Source: Perilla frutescens (taxonomy: Eukaryota > Streptophyta > Magnoliopsida > Lamiales > Lamiaceae). From it: a DNA stretch of 64,000 nt. Positions 46,778-58,370 of the stretch are shown here, piece after piece. The DNA is taken from the NCBI GenBank assembly GCA_026008535.1, contig BRKX01000009.1:49287001-49351000 (forward strand). Reading direction: 5' to 3'. Within the stretch, counting starts at the first letter, position 1; every line of letters begins with the position of its first letter. A program made the position numbers and the translations under genes. The notes beneath the pieces were generated by a model that was given only the letters and a program-made list of their open reading frames with translations, had not been told where the DNA came from and ran no database searches.

Positions 46778-47734
46778 TGTTAGTTCCATCTGCACTAAGG
46801 TGTTCGGGATTGTCATTATCTGTTTAGATATTATGGAAAGTTCAAAAGAACACAAAAGGTTTTGGTTATTCATGTTCGAATACCATGTTCTGGACATTAC
46901 TGTGAACATTCCACTGCCAATCTGATTGAAGATCAAGACATGTAATTAATCATGTTCAGAGACATGATTATGTACATGGTTGTCCAGAGAGTTTACAAGA
47001 GACATACCATGCTAGATTCAAGGAGTTGAAGCTGCAGATTCAAGATGGACATCTCAGAATAGAAGCTGCCTTATTCGTGATGAAGATCACGAAGAAAAGA
47101 AGGGGTTCTATTCAAGGAAGACATCTAAACTAGGAAAGTCCGATTTAAATAAGGAAATTGTTTTCTTGTTAAATCCTAGTCAAAATAGGACTTCTAAATA
47201 CCTTGTTTAGGCTATAACTGTTTCTTTTAAATAGCCTGGGATTCAGACTAGTTTAGTGGACATGAATTTTTACGAATACACAAAAGGGCTAAGAGTTAAA
47301 AGACTTCACATTCGAAGCATATAGTATTCGGGTAGACTAGGTTTGATCAATTAGATCATTGTGTTTCTAGTCTGTGTTTGAAACTCACTTTCATACACAC
47401 TTAGAGGAGTCTCGAGAGAGATTTCCTGTGGGAACTAGAGGGATTCTAGGTTGTGAGGGGAACTCACAATTCAGTTTAGTGAAAGAGGTAGAATTGGTAG
47501 GAAAGGGGTCGAGTGATGGGAGTCTTCGTGTAATAACCTTTGTAACCATTCAACGGAGTAGTAAACTGTTTTACACAGACTTGATAATTCCCCCTGACGT
47601 AGATTAGTTGATCGAACAGGGTTACCAACTTCGTGTTCTTTATTTGCTCAAGTTTTTACATTCTAACTTTACATGTTCACAATAATGTTCAAGTACGTGA
47701 TGATGAACATGACCGCACAGTTTATGTAACTGCA
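46778..47734 (+). repeat. Sirevirus copy B 3' LTR
   Basis: It starts TGTTAGTTCCATC after the polypurine tract 'agacaaagggggagat' and ends '...atgtaactgca' at 47734 (957 bp). The first 35 bases are those missing from the middle LTR. It contains 'cctgggattcagactag', 'gggaactagagg' and 'agattagttgatcgaaca' blocks shared with the other LTRs. Confidence 0.85.
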
Positions 47735-47809
47735 AAATTCATGTTAATGTTGGCCTTGTTTTTCTTCATTTCATCACCAACACATGACCTCTGAAATCAT
47801 GAGTCCACA
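47735..47809 (+). other. Short flank between Sirevirus and CRM-like element
   Basis: The first 48 bases (to 47782, ending CACCAACA) may be the end of the LTR-like fragment that starts at 14272. The remaining 27 bases are unassigned. The last five (CCACA) nearly match the ACACA after the right CRM-like LTR. Confidence 0.4.
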
Positions 47810-49165
47810 TGATGAAGCCATGCAAGGCATTAAAGGCCTTGAACCCGAGCTACAATTCAAAGGACCAATGACACGACTTCGAGCAAAAAAATTGCAAGGT
47901 TATCTCTAAGTGTTAATTAACAAGAAGTTCGAAGAATTGGAAGATGCAAAGTGCAGCCGTGTATTAGTTAATTTATTAACTAATGAAGATCAAGATCACA
48001 CCATGGAGAATGATACGTGAAGAGGAGTTAGAGATGGAGTGCCAATCGTCTATATTGAAGCAATTGAAGATCAAGTCTTGGATGTTGGTATAGAAGACAA
48101 TTTCGAGTTAGGCGTGATCACGCCTAAGCAGTTAAATGACGGCCATGAAGAAAAATCGTCCCTTGGCTATTTTAATTAGGGGATTTATTTATTTAGACTT
48201 TAGTATTTAATCAGATCATAATATTTAATTATTTGAGTCAGTTTTTATTATTTATTTGATGTAATTTTCGGATTTTATGAGTCATAGGTTGACTAGGTTT
48301 TATTTAAGGGAATTTCCTACCTCAATTAGAATTCTAGTCTATGTATTTTTCTATTCCACTTTGGACCATTCTTTTAATTATTTTTAGGCCATATTTTCGT
48401 GCCCCCTTAGCCTATAAATAGAGAATCATTGTTGTTTTGATATTTTAGACATTATTGATTAAAATTTGCCATTGCATACAATTGTGTCTCAAATATCCAA
48501 AGTCTTTTAATTGTTTTCACTCGAAAATCATCATTCTTGAAGCCTAGCAATTTCAAATCTTATTTCAAGGGAACATTCTAATTCACACGAGGAATTAGGG
48601 TGAACTCGCTATCCGAAGAACAACTTTGAGATTTATTTTCGTTGTACAAGATACGCCGGGGATTAATCGGGTTGCAATTCACAACACCATCATCGACCAA
48701 CCCTCATCATCAATGTCCTACACCTCCATCAACATTCATGACACCCTTCATCACCCAAGATCGATCGAGAGTTGTTCAACAAAAGTTCGAGTTCAATATC
48801 ACATCTGAATTCACGTCCTATATTTTAAACCGTAAGTTATCCTCATCGCTATCATAACCTATCTAACCTAGCCATTCTTCACCATATTTCCACATTCCAA
48901 ACACCTCCTTTTTCAGCCAAAATAATCGTCCTAAATCAGCCCCTTTTTGTTGGATTTTGTGTATCGTTTTTGTGTCGTAGTCTAAGTATCGTAATTAGGT
49001 CTAGTTCGTCTTCTAAATTTTTTTTGAGTTGTTTATCATTTAATTCAGTTTATTTTCAATTTATTGAGTATTAGAGTAGGATTGAGTCCTTCCAAGTTGA
49101 CGTGTTCATTCCTAGAAGTCTTCCGCGTGTTCTCGTATCATGTACAAATTATCCGGGTTACATCA
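47810..49165 (+). repeat. CRM-like 5' LTR
   Basis: 1356 bp, TGATGAAGCC...GGGTTACATCA. The first 210 bases carry an open frame with GPMTRLRAKKLQGYL and one TAA, also present in the 3' LTR. A TATA-like 'cctataaatagag' is at about 48411-48423. Confidence 0.88.
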
Positions 49166-50189
49166 TAAATTTGGCATCAAAGCCACGTCAGCATAGCTGG
49201 TCGTGATTCAATCCTACATGTCAATTTATTACTTATGTGTCAGTTTACATGTCTATCGAGTTGTAATAGACTAGTGTTTATTGTTTAAAAAAAATCGGAT
49301 AAAAAAATTAGTTTCGGTAAAAAAAAAGAGTTATTCAAAAAAAATAAGAAAGGTCGTATAATAAAAATAATAAAAAAAATATCTGACAAAAAAAGAGAAG
49401 AAAAATCCAATTTGATTCTTGAATTTCCTTTTGAGTTCTATTTTTAATTTTGGTACTTTCCTTTTAGTACTAGTTCATAGTTGGTAACTCCCTTGTGAGT
49501 CTTATTTTATTTTTGGAACTTTCCTTCTAAGTTCTATTTTATCTTTGGTAATTTCATTTTGAGTTGTAATTTTATTTTTGGTCTAGTCTAATTAAGGTAT
49601 TTAGATTGTGTCACACTAACGGTACATATATCCAAATCCTTCTCTTTCCTTCCTATTTCTTTATTTCCTTTTCTTTCCTATTTCTTTCGTTCTACCTTTA
49701 GATTTATTTTTAGAATCTCCTACACCAATTGGGACTTCAAAAATACATCTTATTCTTTTCTTCTACTTCCAGATACACGACACCACCCTATAGGATCGAA
49801 AAATTCATAGCTCACCCTAATACATCCGGTTTTTATCTTTTCCCTGCCAATTTTGTTCCAAAACTTCAATTTTCCTCCATAATACCATTCCGGAAGCGGA
49901 ACGACGTCCCGAACTAAACTCACTGCCTTGCTATGACATACATGTACTTTTGGCCAAATTCCATCATCTTTAAGGTGAAATCACCACTAGAAGACCGAGC
50001 GGAGCCGATCTTAAGCAACAGAAGATTCAACCATCACCACCATATACACGCCTATCACACGAGCACCACTACATACTTGAGAGACATACACGAGAGAAAA
50101 AATATAGAGTGAAAATAAATTAGTGAACGTGAGGTTATGAGGTTCATATCTTATTTTCTTTTACGTTTGTTCATTGTTTGCGGGTACAA

Positions 50190-51530
50190 ATGGAATCCAG
50201 AGATAGTTATAAGCCGCATGATAAGGCACCCGCATCACCTAGTACTCCTACAGATGTGGCTTCATAGACACCACAGCCGTGGGATGCCCAGTATCACTAT
50301 CAAGTACTGGAGAACAAGTTAGATGATTCATTGGCCAAAATGATGGCACAGCTCGAGCTTCTTACTGCTTAAACGCCTGTACCACCACCAGTTCAAGGCC
50401 ACCTTGTCCAGCCAGAAGAAGCAGCTTGACAGCCAACACCAGATCATTAGCCTGAAGCAGCTCGTCAGCCAAAAGTACCTGTAGCCGAGCGAATGCTAGA
50501 GCACTTCAAGCTCAGCGTCGCCAATCTCAAGTGCAGTTTAACGAGCCCTATGATCGTGAAGCAGAAGAAGATTATGGTGACTATACAGACGAGAGCTCAG
50601 AAATTGATCATGAGCCTTCGCAACGAGGTTGTGACCGCCTACGAGTACCTCACCGGCGTGCAAATCGCGCCAACACACAAGAAGGAGATGGGATGCTCAA
50701 TAACATCAAAATGAGCATTCCCGAGTTTGAAGGCCTTCACGATCCTGATCTTTACTTGGATTGAGAACATAAGGTAGACAAGATTTTCACGTGCTATGAC
50801 TTTCCAGAGATCAAGAAAGTCCAGTTAGCATGCTTGGTGTTTAGAGGCTACGCAGCCTCATGGTGATAGATGCAGCAGGAATGGTACCGATGTGAACGAT
50901 ATCCACCCATCAATACTTGGGAGGAGATGAAAGGATTGGTGCGTGGCCAGTTCATTCATGTGCACTATCAAAGAGAGCTTGAGAAGAAGCTCACCCGGAT
51001 CAAGCAAGGTACAGGATTAGTTGAAGAGTACCACAAGGAGCTTGAGACTGCCCTGAACTGAGTTGGGAAACAAGAGACCTTAAATGCTACCATCATCCGA
51101 TACATTGAAGGCATGAATCCCGACATCGCATGTTGAAATCAAGAACTTCACAAGTATAGAAGAGATGGTGCACTACGCATCAATTGTGAGAGACAGCTCA
51201 GAGAGGGACGACGGAGATCGCACCACAGTTCAGCCCTTGTTCGACCCCCATGGAACAAAGGTACGAATTCCAAATCACCTTCTATCCCTTCTACTAAGCC
51301 TACTCAACCCCGAGGTCAGTCCGGACCGCCCGAGCGGCATTTCGACCGTCCTACACCGCAGTCCAGCCGTAGACCCAAGTCTACACCAGCACCACCATCC
51401 AGACCAACTTACACACGGCCCAACCAACCCAGTTCGACGCCACAGCTAGGTTAGAATTGAGCTAGAGACATCTAGTGCGACAAGTACTAAGGTTGGGGCC
51501 ACTTTCAAAACTAGTGTCCGAACCGGCATG
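50190..51530 (+). pseudogene. CRM-like gag (broken)
   Basis: The likely start is ATG 50190 (MESRDSYKPHDKAPAS). A Pro/Gln-rich segment precedes the gag core IPEFEGLHDPDLYLD, IFTCYDF, EMKGLVRGQFIHVHYQREL and GTGLVEEYHKELE (about 50715-51058), the plant chromovirus gag pattern. A knuckle remnant with GWGHFQN and a following C-P is at about 51477-51520, with two TAA/TAG stops inside. Further stops lie at about 50264, 50369, 50426, 50441, 50762 and 50866. From 49185 to 50189 the leader is AT-rich and non-coding. Confidence 0.78.
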
Positions 51531-51631
51531 TTCTGTTCATCACCGAACAGAATGAGATCGAATCAGCCAGTGAGGACGAGGAGCAGCTCGTAGTTGACAC
51601 CAAGAAAGAGCCAGAGACATCTCTAGTCAAC

Positions 51632-54600
51632 TTGGATGAAAAGGAACCCGAGCTTCCTCATGTTAGTCTTGTGTCTATTCGCAGTCTGAGCATCAACCGA
51701 GAAGAAGAGCATTCGGATCAACGTGAAAACATCTTTTTCACACGTGTGGCTATACAAGACCAGACTTGCTCCATGATAATAGACAGTGGGATTATGATCA
51801 ACTCTATTAGCCAGTATGCAGTTGAAATATTAGAGCTGACCACCATCAAGCATCCGAAGCCGTACAAGTTGCAGTGGCTTACGGATCAAGGAGAGATCAA
51901 AGTAGCGGACTAAGTAAGTGTCGCATTCTCTATTGGTCGATTTTCTAACTATGTTGTTTGTGATGTTATTCCTATAGATGTAGCACACATATTGTTAGGT
52001 AGACCGTGGCAGTTTGACAGACAAGCGGTTCATGATGGCTTTGCAAACACATACACCGTGAAGAGAGACAGACGAACCACAATACTAAGCCGTTGTCCCC
52101 TAAAGCCATTGATGAGGATCAAAGACTCATGTAAGAGAGGTTTAGAGCTGAGAGAGTAAAGGAGGCCACAACCGCAGCCCGGAACGCCGCCAACGGCATC
52201 CAATCGACCGAAACTCCCAAGAAGGCCGCCACTCCTTCTTCTTCATCCAGTGCAGCCCCTAAACCACCCTCTAAAGATTCCCTTGTGCAAGGAAATTCAT
52301 CCGGATCAGTTGCAAAGGAAATCAAAATCACAGCTTATTCATTTCAGTTAAAGGCATAGAGAAAGCATTAAAAGCAGGTTTACCGTTTGTTCTTTTATCT
52401 TATAAGAGTAGTGCTATTAATGATTCTTCTTTGCCTAGTATTGTGCAGCCACTTATGGAGGAGTTCACGGATGTGTTCCCGGAAGAGATTCCAAGTGGAT
52501 TGCCTTCAATTCGTGGGATCAAGCACCAAATTGATTTCCAGTCCGATGCAGTGCTTCCAAACCGTCTAGCATACCGCACGTCACTCAAGGAGACTAAGGA
52601 GATTGATAGACAAGTGAAAGAGTTGCTTGAGAAAAAGCAAATTAGAGAGTAGATGAGCCCCTGTGTAGTTTCAGTCATTCTAGTGCCCAAGAAGAACAAC
52701 AAGTGGAGAATGTGCATGGACTGCCGTGCCATCAACAAGATAACAGTGAAGTATTGATTCCCTATCCCTAGATTATATGATATGCTTGATTAATTATCCG
52801 GTTCTAAAATCTTTTCTAAAATTTATTTGCGTTCTGGTTATTTTCAAGTTAGAATGCATGAAGGAGATGAGTGGAAAACAGCTTTTAAGACTAAGCATGG
52901 TTTATATGAGTGGTTAGTTATGCCGTTTGGTCTCACACCGAGCACTTTTATGAGATTAATGAATCATGTTTTGCGTGATGTGATTGGGAAATTTGTTGTT
53001 GTGTACTTTGATGATATCCTGATTTACAGTAACGATGCACAGGCATACCTAGCATACCTTAAGCGCATTTTTGATATTTTAAGATTAGCCAAGTTGTATG
53101 GAAATTTGTCTAAATGCTCTTTTTGTTTAGATGAAGTTGTATTTCTTGGTTTTGTTGTGAGTACACGTGGTATTGAGGTTGACCGTTCTAAAATCAAGGC
53201 GATTGAGGAATGGCCAACGTCCAAGTCCGTCACTGAGGTTCGATCCTTTCACGGCCTTGCCGGATTTTATCATCGCTTCGTGCGTGATTTTTCTAGCATT
53301 GTCGCGCCTCTCTGAGCTAAGTAAGAAGGATCATAAATTTGAATGGGGTAAAGCACAGCATGAAGCATTTACACGTTTAAAATATCTTTTATGTCATGCA
53401 TCTGTTTTGTGTTTACCTGATTTTGATAAGGTTTTCGAGATTGAATATGATGCCTCCGGGATAGGTATTGGTGCTGTTTTGATGCAGGAATGGCGTCCAG
53501 TCGCCTACTTCAGTGAGAAATTAAATGGTGCAGCTCTGTGTTATTCCACCTATGACAAGGAGTTGTAGGCATTGAAGAGATCATTGGAGACGTGGCAATA
53601 CTATCTTTGGCCAAAGGAGTTCGTGATTCACACGGACCATGAGAGCTTAAAGCATTTGAGAGGACATCAAAATTTGAACAAGAGATATGCGAGATGGGTC
53701 GAATTCATCGAGTCCTTCCCGTACGTCATCAAGTACAAGAAAGGAGAAGACAATGTCATCACCGATGCCTTATCTCGAAGATACACGTTGCTTAACCTTA
53801 TGCATGCTAGGATGCTTGGTTTTGAATCGATTAAGAGTCTATATGCATGTGATCCATTCTTTGCTTTGATTTATGATGAGTGTTCGACTAAATCTAAGTC
53901 ATTTGATGGGTTTTTCATGCATGATGGTTTTTTATTTCGTGGTTCTCAATTATGCATTCGTGTTGTTCTATGCGTGAGCTACTTGTATTGGAATTGCATG
54001 CGGGAGGTTTGATGGGTCACTTTGGTGTGAATAAAACATTAAACTTGTTGCATGAGCATTTTTATTGGCCGCATATGAGGAGAGACGTTGAGCATGTGTG
54101 TAGTAGATGTGTTATTTGTCATAGGTCTAAGTCTACATCACACCCGTTTGGATTATACACGCTCCTACCCGTCCCTAGTTCACCTTGGATTGATTTGTCT
54201 ATGGATTTTATCTTGGGTTTACCTAGGTCTAGATCGGGTAAGGATTCTGTTTTTGTAGTTGTTGATCGGTTTTCTAAAATGGCTCATCTCATTACATGTA
54301 GAAAAACCGATGATGCTGTACATATTGCCAATCTGTTCTTTATGCGTGTCATTAGATTGCATGGTATTCCTGAAACTATTGTTAGTGATAGGGATTCTAT
54401 GTTTCTAGCACATTTTTGGTGAGTTTTGTGGAGTAAGTTAGGAACTAAGTTGTTGTTTTCTACTGCATGTCCTCCACAAACCGATGGTCAAATTGAGGTT
54501 GTGAATCGCACTTTAGGCACATTACTTAGGTCATTGATTAAAAACAATTTAAAGTCATGAGAAAAGTGTTTACCTTATGCGGAGTTTGCTTATAATCGTG

Positions 54601-55289
54601 TTATTCACTCTTCTACTAACATGTCTCCTTTTGAAGTTGTTTATGATTTTAATCCTTTGACACCCACGGATTTGATACATTTACCTGTTGCGCATCTAAC
54701 AAGTGTTAAAGGTGAAGAGCTGAGCAAGTTAAGGAGATGTATGAGAGAGTGCGTGCTCGTATTGAGCACAAAAGAAAGAACACAGCCGACTCCCGGAATG
54801 TGCGATGCAAACAAGTGATATTTCAGCTTGGAGATCGCATTTGGATTCATCTGAGTCTCGAATGGTTTCTAAATCTGAGAAAGTCCAAGTTATCACCACG
54901 TGGAGATGGTCCATTCACGGTTCTAAGTCGTGTGAATGATAATGTTTACCGCATCGATCTTCCCGGTGAGTATAAATGTTCTTTAACTTTCAATGTTGCT
55001 GACTTATCTCCATTTGTTGCAGATGAATTCGATCAAGATAAAGATTCAAATTCGAGGAGAATTCTCTTCAGCAGGGGGTAATGATGAAGCCATGCAAGGC
55101 ATAGAAGGCCTTGAACTTGAGCTGCAATTCAAAGGACCAATGACGCAACTTCGAGCAAAGAAATTGCAAGGTTATCTCCAAGTGTTAATTCGCAAGAAGT
55201 TCAAAGAATTGGAAGATACAAGGTGCAGCCGTGTATTAGTTAATTTATTAACTAATGAAGATCAAGATCACACCATGGAGAATGATACC
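51632..55289 (+). pseudogene. CRM-like pol: protease, RT, RNase H, integrase (broken)
   Basis: Protease: IIDSGIMINSIS (about 51776-51811) and HILLGRPWQFD (about 51986). RT: WRMCMDCRAINK (about 52704) and the catalytic YFDDILIYS at 53004-53030. RNase H: EIEYDASGIGIGAVL (about 53440) and FVIHTDHESLKHL (about 53623), then VITDALSRR. Integrase: H/H/C/C zinc region GHFGVNKTLN, CSRCVICHRSK (about 54017-54130) and a core with SMDFILGLP and VVDRFSKMAHL. The tail has FNVADLSPF (about 54990). Stops include 52650, 52755 (CGA to TGA), 52790, 53569 and 54420. A frameshift near 55050 hides that the frame otherwise crosses the polypurine tract into the LTR to about 55289. Confidence 0.84.
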
Positions 55290-56436
55290 TGAAGAGAAGT
55301 TAGAGATGGAGTGTCAATCGTCCATATTGAAGCAATTAAAGATCAAGTCTTGGATGTTGGTATAGAAGACAATTTCGAGTTAGGCGTGATCACGCCTGAG
55401 CAGTTAACTGACGGCCATGAAGAAAAATCATCCCTTGGTTATTTTAATTAGGGGATTGATTTGTTTAGACTTTAGTATTTAATTAGATCATAGTATTTAA
55501 TTATTTGAGTCAGTTTTTATTATTTATTTGATGTAATTTTCGGATTTTATGAGTCATAGGTTGACTATGTTTTATTTAAGGTAATTTCCTACCTTAATTA
55601 GAATCATAGTCTAGGTATTTTTCTAGTCCACTTTGGACCATTCTTTTAATTATTTTTAGGCCATATTTTCGTGCCCCCTTAGCGTATAAATAGAGGAACA
55701 TTGTTGTTTTGATATTTTAGACATTATTGATTAAAACTTGCCATTGCATACAATTGTGTCTCAAATATCCAAAGTCTTTTGATTGTTTTCACTCGAAAAT
55801 CATCATTATTGAAGCCTAGCAATTTCAGGTCTTATTTCAAGGGAACATTCTAATTCACACGAGGAATTAGGGTGAATTCGCTATCCGAAGAACAACTTTG
55901 AGATTCGTTTTTGTCATACAAGATATGCCGGGGATTAATCGGGTCGCAATTTACAACACCATCATCGACCAACCCTCATCATCGACGTCCTACACCTCCA
56001 TCAATGTTCGTGACACCCTTCATCACCCAAGATCGATCGAGAGCTGTTCAACAAAAGTTTGAGTTCGATATCACATCCGTATTCACGTCCTACATCTTAA
56101 ACCGTATGTTATCCTCATCGTTATCATAACTTATCTACCCTAGCCATTCTTCACCATGTTTCACGTTCCAAACACCTCCTTTTTCCAGCCATAATAATCA
56201 TCCCAAATCAGCCCCTTTTTGTTGGATTTTGTGTATCATTTTTGTGTCGTAGTTAAGTATCATAATTAGGTCTAGTTTATCTTCTAAATTGTTTTCGAGT
56301 TGTTTATCATTTAATTCAGTTTATTTTCGATTTATTGAGTATTAGAGTAGGATTGAGTCCTTCCAAGTTGACGTGTTCATTCCTAGAAGTCTTCCGCGCG
56401 TTCTCGTATCTTGTATAAATTATCCGGGTTACATCA
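55082..56436 (+). repeat. CRM-like 3' LTR
   Basis: 1355 bp, TGATGAAGCC...GGGTTACATCA, directly after 'agcagggggtaa'. It has the same start, TATA-like region (about 55682-55695) and end as the 5' LTR, with about 7% differences in the first 245 bases. It is followed by ACACA, compared with CCACA before the 5' LTR. Confidence 0.88.
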
Positions 56437-57660
56437 ACACACCACCACACAACCAACAATTTTCTCCAAATTCCAAAAACTAGTTCACTGATATATATTT
56501 TCAAAACTTAAGTGTAATCTGTACAAGTAATAACCAATCCTTATTTCAAACCCATAGAAACACATGAGGTTCCTCCATTCTTTTTCATCAATTACTTTCT
56601 AAACATCACAACTTGGAAATAGCTAATAAGCTTACCGAAATCAATAAAAGAGAGAAACAAATATAACTAAATAGAAATAGAGAGTGGTCGTCGGGCTGGG
56701 TTTGGCGTAGGAGTCCCTCTGCTCAGTTAAGTTTGAATCATAGCTGGGGCTGGGAGAATCGCATCAGTCGGATTAGAGAGTTGGGTTGAGTCGAGTCACG
56801 TTGTTGAGTCGGACAGGGGAGAGTGGCGCCATCGAGTTGAAGACGTTGGCGGTAGTTAAACCCGCAACAACGAGCTGAGTGAGTTTGGCTAGGAAGTCAA
56901 GTCACCGGTGAGTAGCTGCTACGTCTGAACTCATATCGTACCTTTGTCCAGGCCGGGATGTTTTGCCTTTATCGTTCGACACTCCCGGGTTTAGATGGGT
57001 AGTCAGCGGTAGGTCTGTGTCAAGTTGTCGGCGGTTAAGTTAAGTCTTATAGCCGGGTTTACGATAGATTTTGGATTGATTTGTGCCCACCAAGATATTG
57101 ATCGAGAAGAAGAAGTAAAAGTAGAAGAAGAGGGAGAAGGAGAGAGGGATTTAAGAATGAAATTGGGGATTTTGATTTCTAATATGTTCCTGTCGTGAAT
57201 TGATAAAGGAGAAGGGAAGGGTTTAATTGTAATTAAGTTATTTACGTTGTGACCCTTTTTCCTTATTTTTCAAAAATTGGAAAAGGTCCCTAGTAAGTTT
57301 ATTGACTTCAGAATTTAGTCCATAAATCTTTCTCAAATATAAAATTTAGTCCATATAGTTTTATCTGAATTTTTTCTATTTAACCAAGAACTCATAAATT
57401 AATTATTTAGGCTCATAAATCTTTAATTTCATATTTATTAAAATTATAATTGATCTAAATGATTCATTTGAAATTATTTTGATACTAGGTGCGGCGCAAT
57501 TAAGATCCTTGTCCACTTTGTGAAATATCTGCTCGATTTTACGTACTGATTATCCTCAGATGGGTGAAATTATTATTTTTAAAATAAAAGTATATGATAT
57601 ATGCTTTTTGAGACAGAAATGTTTTAGAACAACTTGAATTATCGTGGATGAAATATGGAT

Positions 57661-57720
57661 AGCGTTTCGTACGCACAGAATAACGTTTTATACGCACATA
57701 AGCGTTTGTACGCACCAGAA
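57661..57720. repeat. Three short GCGTTT...ACGCAC repeats
   Basis: Units 57661-57681, 57682-57700 and 57701-57720 share the pattern RRCGTTT-N-TACGCAC. In the first and third the arms GCGT and ACGC can pair. Confidence 0.75.
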
Positions 57721-58244
57721 TATTTCATATGCATAGTTCAAGATGTATTCTAGAATCAGAAGAAAAGTACCCTAAATCCACTATTCCTGCGATTTATTTC
57801 AGTTGGATAAAATAGAAAGAAATGTCCATAATCCCCACTGAGTACGTTTTAAGAGTGCTCACCCCACATTTTTAAATATTTTTAGGTCAAGGAGTTTGGA
57901 GCAGCGTGAAGGAAATGGGGGTGGATTTTCTCTAGACATTTTGTTTACTTAACTTGAACTTTTAGACTTGCTGCATAAAATAAATTATTTAAAACTTGAT
58001 ATTTTGTGTTCATTTAGGGTTTTTGGACTAATTTAAAATCTGGTAGTTGAATATTATAGTATTGTCAATGTTTTGAGTATCGATTTTATATTTTAGAACT
58101 TGTGAGTTACTTTTTGAAATGAACTGGAGTTTATTGAAGTTTATGAAATGTAAATATTTTGATCTAAATATATATATTTCTGAAAAGTATATATTGCGCT
58201 CTATTTTCCTACTTGGGATTTCTTGCATAATTATTTTAGAAAAG

Positions 58245-58245
<1 letters not shown>

Positions 58246-58281
<36 letters not shown>
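58246..58281. repeat. (AT)n microsatellite
   Basis: About 36 bases of uninterrupted AT dinucleotides in the presumed LTR remnant. Confidence 0.9.
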
Positions 58282-58282
<1 letters not shown>

Positions 58283-58370
58283 TTGAACTATTATTATTGT
58301 TAATCATTTTTCGTTTTAAAGAATAGAAAGATTAATATTTTAAATTATAGAATTTAGGGTGTTATAAAAA

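Larger units (their letters stand above)
25518..47734 (+). mobile_element. Sirevirus-like Ty1/copia copy B, split by nested LINE
   Basis: From the primer site after the middle LTR it runs through gag, protease, integrase and RT to about 29895. It is then interrupted by a LINE (29896-43104), resumes in RNase H at 43105, and continues through ORF3 to the polypurine tract (about 46764-46777) and the 3' LTR (46778-47734). Gene order and sequence match copy A closely. Removing the LINE restores the alignment with copy A near 20880-20900. The copy has many in-frame stops. Confidence 0.87.
47810..56436 (+). mobile_element. CRM-like Ty3/gypsy chromovirus with both LTRs
   Basis: LTRs at 47810-49165 and 55082-56436 share the ends TGATG...CATCA. 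A primer-site-like 'tggcatcaaagcc' follows the left LTR (about 49172-49184) and a polypurine tract 'agcagggggtaa' precedes the right one. The interior has gag, protease, RT, RNase H and integrase in gypsy order. The end of pol (FNVADLSPF) and the basic GPMTRLRAKKLQ-type stretch running into the LTR fit the CRM branch of chromoviruses. I count 18 differences in the first 245 bp of the two LTRs, so the copy is old. Lineage is an inference without alignment. Confidence 0.8.
56437..58370 (-). mobile_element. Non-coding stretch ending in a Tekay-like LTR end
   Basis: No coding sequence. At 58354-58369 the sequence 'agaatttagggtgtta' resembles the plus-strand end of a minus-oriented Tekay/Del LTR (compare 'cggggtgttaca' at 39841-39852), with the last bases changed. 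A GC-richer segment at 56690-57060 and a CT/GA-rich stretch near 57110-57150 are placed as in the 2.5-kb Tekay-like LTR. It may be a solo or truncated LTR of that branch; the left end is not found. Three short repeats lie at 57661-57720. Confidence 0.4.

Noticed and set aside
14272..47787. Solo LTR with TGTTGG...CCAACA ends around the Sirevirus insertion
   Set aside because: The flanking five bases (AAAAT and CATGA) do not match, so I list it only as an LTR-like fragment.
47783..47809. A CATGACCTCTGAAATCATGA-like segment resembling one unit of the Tekay leader repeats
   Set aside because: A single 10-base match is too short to claim a relation.
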